Assembly (NCBI GenBank): GCA_900169235.1
Contig: FWCC01000253.1
Span: 62,001-126,000 of the forward strand
DNA length: 64,000 bases
DNA from: Zarea fungicola
Taxonomy: Eukaryota > Ascomycota > Sordariomycetes > Hypocreales > Cordycipitaceae
Direction: 5' to 3'
Below the pieces are notes generated by a model, which saw only the letters and a program-made list of their open reading frames with translations, searched no databases and was not told the DNA's origin. A program made the position numbers and the translations under genes. Of this stretch, positions 11,290 to 22,671 are shown one piece after another; within the stretch, counting starts at the first letter, position 1, and each line of letters begins with the position of its first letter.

Positions 11290-13027
11290 ATGGTGACCCT
11301 CGAAGAGGTGTCCGGGAGCTTGCTCCAGAAACCATCGTGAGTGCCTGCCACCTCTATTGCCGCCAATGGGCATCCTGTTCAAATCTGCCGCATGACTTGC
11401 CTCTAATGGCGTTATAAACTCAGAAGTACTCCTTCATCTATTCCACCGCGAGTCGACTCCTCATACCAGCCCCTCACCACCTTCACTCTCGAGCAACAGC
11501 GTTCGTACAAGCAACAGTATGGCGACATGTACTTTCTACGCCTCACCAAGATCAAGCCTGCTGTTGAGAAAGTCGCTTCAGAAGCATGGGACGGCACAAA
11601 AATTGCCGGCGAGACGGCAAGAAAAGTCGACCGCGTTCTCGACGTCCGCCAGGGTGAGCTATGCTGGGTGGCTGGCACTGTCTATATGGACATGTCGCTG
11701 AAGCCCAATATTCTCGAGGACGTCTCCAAGGATGTATGCAGTGACAATTTCGCCGATGACCTGTAGCTACTCTCACTAATTAATTTCATAGCGGTGGCTG
11801 TCCGCTCCCATCTCGACCCAGAAATACTACTCGGACGACGGTACCGACCAGATTACCCTCGAAGATGATTCAGGCCGCGTCCGACTTGTCGGCGACATCC
11901 TCAAGACTATCCCCCTCGTAACAGGTTGCATTATTGCCGTAATGGGCACTGAAAACACCAGCGGGGAACTGGAAGTAATTGATGTCAAGTTTCCTGATCT
12001 GCCACCACAGCCCGACCGCTGGGCACTTTCAGGCGCCCAAACCAACGGCAAGCACAAGCAAGAAGACACAGAGATGAAGGATGGCTCATCAACAACGACA
12101 ACAAACAGCAACAAACAACTAGCTCTCGTGTCCGGCCTGTCCTTTTCTGGCTCCGACGCCTCTGCCACAGTTGAAATCGGCCTGCTACTCGAGTACCTCC
12201 TCGGCGAGAGCCTCAGCACCTCCGAGCAGATGCAAGCCTCGCACATTAGTCGCCTCGTCATTGCTGGCAACTCCATCAACCCCACCGCTGCCGCTACTGT
12301 TGCTTCTGACGACGACAGAAAGACCTCGACGAATGCCCACAAGAAATACGGCTATGACGCGAGCGCGTACAATGCGCTGCCCTCCCAGCTTTTTGACGAG
12401 TTTGTCAGCGAGCTACTGCCGTCCATGCCTGTAACGCTATTGCCCGGCGCGCAAGACCCGGCCAACGCCAGCTACCCGCAACAGCCCCTTCACACGGCCC
12501 TGTTCCCCTCGGCGCGCGCCTACAGCGCGGACCCGACCAAGAAGTCATCTGAGCCAGGCTGGTTTGATAACGTAACGAACCCCTGGGAGGCCGAGGTAGA
12601 GGGGTGGCGTGTATTGGGAACGGGTGGTCAGAATGTGGATGATGTGTTTAAATATGTCGACAGTGAAGACAGACTGGGCATGATGGAGGCCATGTGCCGA
12701 TGGCGTTGCTGTGCTCCCACTGCGCCGGATACATTGTGTACGTCCCCATTTTCGTTTATTTATGGGATAGGAGTCATGCTAACGAGATTTTTGTTCCTCT
12801 CTCTAGGGAGCTACCCATTCCAGGATGACGATCCCTTCGTAATCAAGTCCTGCCCGCATCTCTACTTTGTGGGTAACCAGCCCGAGTTTGGTACACGCTT
12901 GATCCATGGGCCCCAAGGCCAGCGTGTGCGACTGATTGCAGTTCCATCGTTTGTAGAGACCAAGGAGATTGTGCTGGTGGACATGGAGACACTCGAAGTG
13001 ACCAAGGTCAAGATTGATACGGCATGA
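11290..13027 (+). CDS. pol31: DNA polymerase delta small subunit (POLD2/Cdc1/Pol31)
   Basis: Four exons: 11290-11336, 11424-11733, 11792-12737, 12807-13027, giving 507 residues. The order is an N-terminal OB fold (YGDMYFLRL, GELCWVAGTVYMDM), then the inactive calcineurin-like phosphoesterase domain (LVSGLSFSG, LLLEYLLGE, HISRLVIAGNS, LLPGAQDPANASYPQQPLH), ending with the diagnostic CPHLYFVGNQPEFG and VRLIAVPSFVETKEIVLVD. The last exon joins in phase to form TLWSYPFQDDDPF, matching the family TLxxYPF block. The protein is the structural B-subunit of DNA polymerase delta, acting in lagging-strand synthesis and repair. A short Thr/Ser/Asn-rich insert near residues 225-240 is fungal-style. Regulation by the upstream ACGCG cluster is plausible. 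Confidence 0.95.
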
Positions 13028-13357
13028 TAGATTACATTAAAAGAAAATGGCTTCAGCTTATTATTTCCTGGAGAATTGGAGTAACTGCATGCAATAAAAA
13101 ATGTAACAAGCCAAGTAACTTGCGCTTATGAATTAAACGTTGAATAATGAAAAGAAAAGAAAAGAACTAATTTGATCTCCGCCATTCAACTTGACTCCTG
13201 AAAAATTAAAGCAAATTGAAACTGGGAGTAAAAGTTGGCGAGTGTTGCAAGCTGATTTGACCAGAAAATACCACACTTATAAAACAAAACCAATAGATGG
13301 AAGAAGAGTAAGCCACCCCACGAAAACGGAAGAGGAGAAGAAAATCACTTGAAATCA

Positions 13358-15370
13358 TTACTCCACATAATCCTCGTCGTTTTCATCGTCATTTTCAACG
13401 ACCAATTCCTCCTCATAGTAGTCATCGCCACCCCCCTCCTCATCCTGCAGAAACCCATTCACTCCGCCGTCGTCCACATCTTCATCTGCGACAGAATCAG
13501 TGCCCATGCCGGTACCTCCATTTGGATACCCACGATCTCCATATGAAGGATTACGACAGATTTTTCCTAGATGTGCCCGCAGCCCCTTAAAGAACGTCTC
13601 CGTCTCGTGTACTTTGAAGGCACGGCGCTTTTGCTGCGCCGCATCGCCGGCCCACGGGTCACAAAATTTCGAATCCCGTATCAATCGGTTCACCTGGTAG
13701 GGCCTGAGGTCGATTGTTGTAGTCGTGCCTTCAAGCTTCTCGGTGTTACTGCTCGCCGTCGCCCGGAGACGACTGGAGCGCGTGAAGCGCACTTTGTCGA
13801 GGCAGCTGGGCGCAATAATCTTGACGATGAGCTCGTCGCACGAGAGTTGGCGCACTGCCTGCATCATACTCGACTTCTGATCGAACCAGTCCAAAAATGT
13901 AAAGTCTCCGCGTTCGCCGAGACTCTCCTCCCAGCTGGGCATGACGCGGATGACGAGTCTCATTAGCATCGTGGCCATGAAGGCACTTCTGCTGCTATCT
14001 TGGCTCTTATCACCCTTTATTGGAGGTTGGGGGTTCCATCCGTAGTTTTCAGCAAATACTTTGATAGCATCGGCGGCTCGGTTCTTTGCGTCCTCGTTGA
14101 AGCGGTTGTGCTCTGCTTCAATGGAGATGCAGCGGATGTACTGTATATATCTGTCGAGGTTTATGTCGCACCTGTCCAGCTGCTTGCGGTAGCCACGGCC
14201 TCTGCGACCACCTCGACACGTCATTGCACCGACTGGCGGTTGCTGCCGCTGCTGCTCTTCCTCGACGTCGCTCGCCTGGCTGATGGAATCGTCCTGGCCC
14301 ACGGCCGCGACATCTGCCACGTGGTTGTTGCCGTCGCGCAAAAGATAGGAGAATTCATTCTCGCCATAGAGAACACTCGCTGCCTCGCGGAAAATGAGGC
14401 TGTTGGTGGACAGGATCCCGCAGCTCAGTCCCAGATCTTGATTCCGGTAGACCAGCTCCTAGCTGGCGTGTACCAAAATTATCTCGGGGCTTAGAAGCAG
14501 GTGTCGGTAGATTTGGTGGCGTACCAGATGTGGCAATCCTAGAAACCCAACGTCCTTGAGGTTTGGAGGCCCAGGATCAGGGATATATGGCTCCGGCGCA
14601 TTAATCTTTGGACCTGGGCTCAGCACTGGTTTTGCCGATGCAGAAGGTCTGAGAGCCTGCTGTTGCAAGAGCAAAACTTGTTGATCAATTTCATCCCCCT
14701 CAATAGACCGCGCGACCTTACTCGAGATGGCCTTGCTGGGAGACGTGATGCGGTAATCCATTGGCACGGCCACATTGCCATCTGCTGTCCTATGAATCTG
14801 TTCACCTTTGGGCGGTGTGCTGCTCCTGGTGCGAGCCTTCGTCCTCTTCTCTCCTTCTGGAATCGGATCCACTGGCGCTTTCCTCTTCTTTGAATTGGTC
14901 GTCTTTTTCTCAGTGATCACCCGCTCAGGTGCTGGTCGCTTCTTTACTCGCATGAGGTACTTCTTGCGATAACCCCATTGGGGGGTATCATCGGCAGGAT
15001 TTGGAATCCGAGGAGGAGGTGCAGTAGCCGGCTCCTCCACGCAAGAAATTTTGGGGTCTGTCTGCGGGTATTGAATCATGTTACGCCGCACGGCAGGCGG
15101 CAGTCGCCAGAATTCATCGGTTGAGAGCATCTCAATGTCACGCTTCGGGTAGACAAAGGTGAGGTCGACTACTTCTTCTTCGGAGCATGCCTCGATATAA
15201 TTTGCATCAGAGGATGTGGAACCTGCGCGTTCAAATATCGGGTCTTTTGTTATATCATAAGGCTGGCGGTTCTTCTTTTGGGTCTTGTTGCTTATGCCAT
15301 TGGTTAACACCTGCTTGTCAGTAATGGGAGTTGGTTTCGAGTGCCGGAAAATACTCCAGCGGCGCGACAT
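13358..15370 (-). CDS. F-box-like protein; frame interrupted by one TAG
   Basis: One reading frame runs from Met at 15370 to TAA at 13358 (671 codons) and is broken only by TAG at 14459-14461. Before the stop: Pro/Lys-rich disordered sequence, then an F-box-like helix (GFLGLPHLVRHQIYRHLLL). After it, in the same frame: LVYRNQD, ILSTNSLIFREAASVLYGEN, the layout of fungal F-box-like proteins of unknown target, then a helical domain and an acidic tail (DDYYEEELVVENDDENDED). Either the gene is a recent pseudogene, the stop is read through or a sequencing error, or a 66-nt intron (14459-14524, GTACGC...CTAG) removes it at the cost of the core helix. Upstream in-frame Mets at 15397 and 15451 are alternative starts. 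Function unknown. Confidence 0.6.
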
Positions 15371-18300
15371 TGCGAGGGTTCTGATATTAGGAGACATGGA
15401 GTGTTTGTGGGTAAATATTATGCCACAATTGCTAAAACTGAGATGAATCAACTAGAAGACCCGTATTTGACGGAGACCGCGCGGCAATGGCAGTCAGAAT
15501 AGAAGAGGCAGAAGTGAGGATACAACTGCGCAAGTTGTCCGAGTGATGAAGGGTCATGGATAGAAGCACAACAGTATAACCGGAAGACTTTTATCAATGA
15601 AATAAACTTTAGTTGAGAAGAATGGTGTATTCAGCAGCATGTAGGTATGCTCTGTGCTGGTGAAGCGATGCAGGTTGAAGGTTCTAGTTGGTGTTGAAGT
15701 GTGTGTTTTATAGATGCCAGGAGGCACGTGCGTTTGTACAGCAGAGTGGGCCAGGCTTCTATTTCCTTTTTTTTAAAAAAAAATATTTAGAAAGAGGCAA
15801 TTGAAATTCCTTCTTCGTGGTTGAGTGTGAAGTTTTAATCTGATAAAACTCACCGTCAATGTGGTGGTTTGCCACTTACACCAGCTAGCCGCACATCACC
15901 GCTTTGCCAGGTGACGGAGCCCTGGAGAGCGCAAGCGCCTATTCAGTCTTACCAAGGTCACTATGCTTTACTCCTCATACATTAAGAATCAAATAGCCGT
16001 CTCAAATTCGTAGATCTTAGCCTTGATGAAGTATAACATACTGTACACCATGTTTTGACTGGTTGACCGGGACTTTTATAGCCAATCGCCGAAGTATTCG
16101 GGAGTGTTTGCATGATTGAGCAGCCGCTATTGAATTCAAGCTGTGGCGGTTATTAGTGTGAGTGGTTCAAAATAGAAATTAAAAGCCACACAGCGACTGG
16201 GTTCGGGCGAAAGTCGGCATCTTATTCTACACTAGCCATTTCAGGCTTTTCTTGGCACATTTTGGTGATTTTCTAGAAAATTTTAATCCACCCCAGTCCC
16301 GTTCGTCTCCAACCCCGGATGGGTCCGGGTCGTCAAATTGTATTCTGTGCTCCGCCGATGCCCGCTTTGACGGAGGTGAGAGGAGTCAAGACAAGCCAGT
16401 TGTGGCTCTTTGCAGATGTGTGGCGGGGTTGGATGTGTCGTTTCCATGATTAATAGATTTGCCGGATTGATGAATGGTAAGAGACTGAACAGGCGGTTAT
16501 CAAATGCAATCTCTGGCGTGGAGTCCATAACACAGGACAATGGAGGATACTGGTGATTGGTTTGGCCATCGGAGAATGCAGGAGAAGCTAAGGGATAGCC
16601 CATCTAGAATCACCTACAGACACATCTTGTAAGTGGACAACACGGCAGATGGTCGTGGCCATGTCTTGTTGGGAATGACCTAACTACAGTCTAAACTCGG
16701 TACATTATCCCACCCCGGTAATTCATTGGCCAAGATGATGGTTGCGAATATGAAACCCAGGCGTGATAGTGGAAAGCTCGAAAGCGTAAAGGGTTTGTTC
16801 GCAGTTGGTGATGAGGCGTCAGTGGTAGACAAGATTGCACAATAATGATGCATACGGTCTCCAGCTTATTATAGGTTTGATTTCCATGCTTTTGCCTTGC
16901 ATTCTGGCAAGCGAGCCAACCAAAGCTGTCGCCCAGATACATGGACCCGGCGACTGGACCGGTGAGGGCGGCATGAGGCTGGGGCTCCAGAAGTACAAGT
17001 GGATCAGAGATGTCAAAGCTGTTACCCTATAACAACGTAATACGTAACCAAAATCGGCCAAGAAGCAAGGCCAACGGGGTGTGTACTCCACCACCGCGAC
17101 AAAAAAAAATAATGCTTAGTATTGTTGTTGCTTTCAGATCGGCTGCTTAATTATTTGGCTTCGGCAGGTGGGGTGAGTGTCTGGCTTCTCGAGCACAAGA
17201 GGTTGTCTAGAGTACCATCCATCGATCTTTTGCCATTGGTAAAAAACAGTCAAACAGACGAATTCAAAATGACAATGCCAAGAACAGGAGGCTTAAATAA
17301 GTTGAAAACATGGCCAGTTTGTTTTGCAGCCCTGCAAGTTCCAGTACTTAACTGTGTGAGACGGCATTCTCCTAGACTCTCCGTTTGCTGGATCACAAGA
17401 TCACAAGGCCCCCTACCTCTAGTCCGTTTCTCGGCACCGCAGGGAATGAGTCTCATCTTACTGCTCGCTCCTGGACGAGCATTGAGCACGGGCGTTATTA
17501 CTGGTCACTGAGATCATGTATTTTAGCAGCATTACCAGCACCAAGACAGGAAGAATCAACGATGGACGCCGGTCACCTGATCGGTGGGAGAGACGGCGAC
17601 GTTGACAATGTTGTGCCAGCGCCGTCTCGTTTGAAAACAAGAGAGAAGGAAGAAAAACCACGGCACCGTTCTCCGTTACTGAGTGTACATCTTGGTGAAC
17701 CTTTGTGATGAATGGCTTGTTTGTTGATGGGTGCCGAAGGGATGTATGTATATGCTTGTTCCTTTTGGTTGGTTGAATGAGGCAGAACTATTTCGACTCG
17801 GTCGTTGACTTTCTTGTTGCTCTGGGTGAGGTGCGCTGACATTTACTACCCAATCAGGCTTAGCAAGGCCTGCACTCTCTCTCATCTTGAACCGCCGCTG
17901 GCTCGAGGTAACAAAGAGAATCACGCGGGGAGGAGGGTGCATTTCGCTAGCGGCAGAAAAAAAAAAAGTTAAAAATTGTTTTCATTCCGACTGACTTGGC
18001 CTTATCGAGTAAAATTAGTGTTTAGGTCTACGAGGCCCTGGCTTTTTATTACACGAGGCCTGGGTTGACAGGATGGATGACTGTGACAGTAAAAGCGAGA
18101 AAACCATGACTGGATTGGTGGTGAAAGCCGCCTGGACGGGGTTAAAGCATTCCGTTATGTCACTGCTGTAAGATCTGGTGTCAGTTGCACTGCTGACTCC
18201 CTGCTTCATCGTGCTCCAGGCCCCTGAAGGCTCTGCCTATCTACCTGGACGCCAGACAGTTAATCCGTACATTGGACAACAGTACCATTGCACACGAAAT

Positions 18301-18908
18301 GCATTATCAACCATTCAGATACCTACATTTTATTCTCAGTGGAAAATATTTTATCTCTTCGCACATTTTCTTGTTTCATTCTCCACCAAATAGCCACTTT
18401 AATGGCCACTGATGACATTTGAAGTCCTGCCCAACACACCTGGATAAGTACCCTCCCTAGCTGCACGCCCCCCCAATCGGCTTCCCACGGATCCTCCTCG
18501 CCGTATGCCGCCAGGTACCTGCTCACAGCTCCACCATACAAAAGGTACCTTGTTGTCCGGCGCGCCTCCTCGGAACCGCACCAGCAATCTGGAATCCGCA
18601 CACCCCTTCTCGCCTGGTACCGCCCACTTGCTTTTCATTTTCTTTGCCCACGAAAACCAAGTACAAGGACCAGGACCAAGCAAACGGCCACCACCCCAAC
18701 ATTCTAGACCTACTTATTCTCGATCCCTTCCCCAGCTTCTGTCCTCTTCCTCTTCTCTCCTCTCATCTTTGTTCTGTCTGCATATCCATCTTCTGCCCGG
18801 GGTTGTCTCTGCCCATCGTCTTCTTTCCCGTGTCCTTTAAAACGAGTTTCAACACCAATACGTGCCATCTCAACGCCCGTACACTCATCCTCTCTCGCTT
18901 TATTCACA
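15371..18908. other. Long non-coding stretch, 3.5 kb
   Basis: No open frame here shows family motifs, consistent splicing or codon use like the neighbours. No tRNA-like A and B boxes, transposase remnant or long repeat was found by eye. It probably includes the serine dehydratase promoter and a long C/T-rich leader (about 18680-18908). Confidence 0.5.
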
Positions 18909-20018
18909 ATGGGATCCCTTCCTTCCGAGGCCACCCTTCCCTGGGTTAAGACGCCTTGCGTCTACTCTCCTGCCGTTTCTCGTGCGGTTGGCTGGTGAGT
19001 CATCCAGTCATCGACGACGATTAACCCCCTCCACATCGTCGATGGCACTCTTCCATAAGGTAGTCAGTGCTAACAATTGTCCAGCAATATCTACCTGAAG
19101 CTCGACAACCTCCAGCCTTCGGGCTCCTTCAAGTCCCGTGGTATCGGCAACCTCATGACCCGTGCCGTCGCTCACCATCCCGGTGATGTCCACTTCTACT
19201 GTGCTTCTGGCGGAAACGCTGGACTGGCCTGTGCCACTTCGGCTCTCTCCCTGAACCGCCCTTGCACAGTGGTCGTGCCCCTCACCACCTCGGACTTCAT
19301 GAAGAACAAGCTTGTCCAGCTTGGTGCCAACGTTCAGCAGGTTGGCAAAAACCTCTTTGCTGCCGAGCAGTATGTTAAGCAGGAGCTTGTCGCCAAAGAC
19401 CCCAACGGTGTCTTTGTTCCTCCCTTTGACCACCCGGATATCTGGGATGGTGCTGCTAGCCTGATTCCCGAGCTTCGTGACCAGATGGATGTCCCCATGG
19501 ACGCCATTGTTTGCAGTGTTGGAGGTGGTGGCCTCTTCAATGGCCTCATGCAGGGCATCGAAACCTTCCCCTGGTCTGGCAACAAGCCCCACGTTGTGGG
19601 GGTTGAGACGGCCGGGGCTGACTCTCTCAACGCCTCCCTCGCCGCAAACGAGCACCTCACCCTGCCGGAAATCACATCCATTGCCGTCTCCCTCGGCTGT
19701 TCTCGCGTCTCAGCCCAGACATGGAAGTGGGCTCACTACCCCAACACCCACAGCATGGTCGTCTCCGACGCCGACGCCGCCATGGCTTGTGTTCGCTTCG
19801 CCGACGATGCCCGCTTGCTCGTCGAGGTTTCCTGTGGAGCTGCTCTCGCTGCTGCCTACCGTGGTGACCTACGTGCCTCTGTCGGCAAGGATCTAACCGA
19901 TGCCGAGTGGGCTCAGCAGAACGTTGTTCTTATTGTTTGTGGAGGCTCTGGAGTCTCCCTCCAGCTCCTTGACCGCTACACTCAGGAGTATGGCCCTCAC
20001 TCCACCATCAAGGTTTAA
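18909..20018 (+). CDS. L-serine dehydratase (PLP, fold type II)
   Basis: Two exons, 18909-18994 and 19085-20018 (intron with GCTAAC branch site), 339 residues. It is a serine/threonine dehydratase of the yeast Cha1 and mammalian SDS type, converting L-serine to pyruvate and ammonia. The PLP-binding lysine is Lys45 in the motif PSGSFKSRG. Also visible are the ASGGNAGLA substrate loop, the Gly-rich phosphate-binding SVGGGGLFNG, and the GGSGVSL C-terminal motif. No ACT regulatory domain is present, so it is the short catabolic form rather than the biosynthetic threonine deaminase. The start is supported by MGSLPSEATLPWVKTP, which resembles the usual N-terminus where substrate-loop residues begin. 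No mitochondrial presequence is seen, so it is probably cytosolic. Confidence 0.95.
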
Positions 20019-21579
20019 GATGCCCATCGCTTCATCACATTATTGCCCTCGACATCATCGCATCGCAAACGGTTTTGAACTTCAACGACACATCGGCGAC
20101 AATTCGAGACGCTTCGGCCTGCAAAGTCACTAATTGCGAGAAATAACGACGACAATGCTTCCGAACCTCTGGCATTCACTACCGACGATTACGTCAAAGC
20201 GAATTATTCGTGCTCACCAACAGCACGAATCGGAATGGAAAGAATTTTAGAGAATTTATTGTTTTGATTTTTTTTGGCATGTTTGTTTGTTGTCACTTCT
20301 GGACACGCAACACTAGCAGGCGTTTACTTGGTTTTCTTTTTCATCTTAGGTATTAATGCGGACAAGACCGTTGGATTTAAATGTCGCGGTTTAACTACTA
20401 CGAACATTTCTGGGACAATGTCTACACTCACTCAGCGTCCTATTTTTTTTTATTACGCAGGGCTGGATGCCGCAAAAAGCATTGGCGTTTACGACAAAGG
20501 AGGCTTACAGGAGGACAAAAGAGATACCCCATTGGCATTTGTTTTTTTCATGGACTTTTTCATGAAACTGTCCCGATTTTATTGAGATACCCATATAGAG
20601 AGAGAGGAGTTGGTCTGACGGAGGATTTAGACCGCAACGAGAGACTTTCGCGGGCCTGAAACATGGCCTGCATGATTTTTTTCCTTCTTGGAATTTTGGT
20701 TCTTCTATTTAGTTAATAAAAGTGACGCGCGACGTAGAAAACGCTATAGAGGAAAGCCGCCGATTTAAATATCCTTTGTTGGTTTCACCAGCAAGGGATC
20801 TAGGATGGGTGGTTCTTTTTGCTTTGGTCGTTGTCTTATAGATAACGATTGACGGCGATAAGACGACTCGAAATTATCGGCGGTCATCCGTAATGTTTCA
20901 TTTCATTTGAACCATGTCATTTTTGTTGTATTTGAACTACTGTGTGCGTGTCTGTTATCTATTACGGCTTGGAGAGAAAGAGGCGTGGTAGTGAAAGGGG
21001 GTGTTATCGGCCGGGACCGTGCGTGGGGACAACGTACAGGGCAGTCAACAGTCTAGATCGGGATGAAATGTTGATCAAGTTTTATTATTGGATAAGAAAT
21101 GGAATAATCGTATTTATTTGATGACGGGACGGTGCTTCTAGCGTTTCCGGAAACTTATCGCGAAAAAGAAAGGGCAGGGCTGGTCTGTGATTACTGTTTT
21201 TGGGTTTGATAAGAGGTCAGCGGCCAATTGTTTGAGTGTGATTGGGTCGATGCAAAAGGCAGTGCTGATAACGAGGAGTCAGGGACAAAAAAGGGCCTTT
21301 GATTACCGAAAGAAAAAGTTAAATTTATTGCACTTGTTTCAAATTAAAAATAAATAAATACAAGTTTCAGACGAAAAGAGGCCGTGTTACTTTGATAACG
21401 GCTGTGTTGTACATTGTTCACCGTCTGATACGTACCTAGCTGGCATCGTAGCTGATATCTCCCGACACCGCAACGTGTGCCGCTGTTTAGAAAAGAGAAA
21501 TACTCTTAATTTTCTATGAATAAAAGAAAATTAAAACACTTCATTTCATTATCGTAAAAAGAAAAGCGAGAAATCTTGT
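20019..21579. other. Convergent intergenic region
   Basis: 1.56 kb between the 3' ends of the serine dehydratase and Mhf1 genes. It is T/A-rich with short open frames lacking motifs; nothing else was seen. Confidence 0.55.
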
Positions 21580-22300
21580 TCACCGCCCCGATATCCTCGT
21601 CGCTCCACGACCCCTTCCTCCGCCTCGTCCACCTCGTCCACCACCTCTGCTACCGCTTCCACTTCCAGTAGTAGCAGCAGGTTTTCGACCGCGCTCTGCT
21701 TTGCGCTCGTCAATGTACTCCTTCATGAGCTGTTGTAGATCAGGGTTTTTGCGGGCAAGCAGAAGGACGTCCTCTGTTGTGACAGTCTGGCGGCCTGCGT
21801 GGTTGGCAAAGGACTCGAGGTCGATGGCAACATTTTCTAAAGATTTTGCTCATCAGTAATGTAATTATTCTTCCTCTTTTAAATTGAAAGCTTTATTGTT
21901 CCTATTTCTGGCGTTGATATGTTGATTTATGCATTCTGTTTTTTTATGCCCAGCCAGTATCTCGGAGCTGAGTGACAGAGCCGTGTGGACAGGGCATCAG
22001 GAGCGAATAATGCCATGCCAGGAGAGTGCACGAGAGAAAACATACCGATTTGTGTCCAGACCAGTTCCGTGAGAGCACCGATAAATTGAGGCGTCGCGTT
22101 GCGATTGCGTCGTATCGATTCCTCGTCGACGATTTGTCCAACGGCGTACCAGAGTGCCGACTTGAGGCGCTGCACCCAGACACGCGAGCATGGAACATTA
22201 GTATCAATCCGCTCTCACGACTGCTCAATGTACAGGGAAATTGGGGTCATTGGAGTAAGAATACACACACATCTCTATCATCTTCCATCGTGTCCGCCAT
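21580..22300 (-). CDS. mhf1: CENP-S / Mhf1 histone-fold protein with RGG tail
   Basis: Three exons on the minus strand: 22300-22271, 22169-22046 and 21836-21580, giving 136 residues with all phases consistent. The first intron contains a TACTAAT branch site. The N-terminus MADTMEDDRDRLKSALWYAV leads into a histone fold: LKSALWYAVGQIVDEE, TPQFIGALTELVWTQI, ENVAIDLESFANHAGRQTV, TEDVLLLARKNPDLQ, the CENP-S signature. With Mhf2/CENP-X it forms the tetramer that supports FANCM/Fml1 in DNA repair and sits in the kinetochore CCAN. Unlike most relatives I know, it ends in a Gly/Arg-rich tail (SRGGGRGGRGGGRGRG) of about 25 residues, resembling RNA- or DNA-binding RGG boxes. It was missed as a single ORF because exons are short. 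Confidence 0.93.
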
Positions 22301-22671
22301 TTTTGTTCTGTCGCTGTCGCTGTCGCGGTTGCACCCGTCGTTGGATGGATGAGAGTGAAGTGAGCCCGCGACGACGCGTTTTTGGTGGTGTCAAGTCACG
22401 CTGAAGTGTTGCAGTAAATTCGTACTTTGGCCATCACACAAACATGGAATGAGAACAAAAACCCGGACATGATGGCTACATAATATCTATCAATGTCTTT
22501 TCAATCAAAATATGGCAAAACTATAAGTTTTTTTTAATAATATTTTTCGGCCACTTGGGGAAAATTCTTGAATTATCCAACAATTATTTTTTCTATGTCA
22601 GCCTTGAAGATATATATAGCGAATCTATACACATTTTTTTTTTGGGGGGCCCGTCTTCCGTAACCACCATC

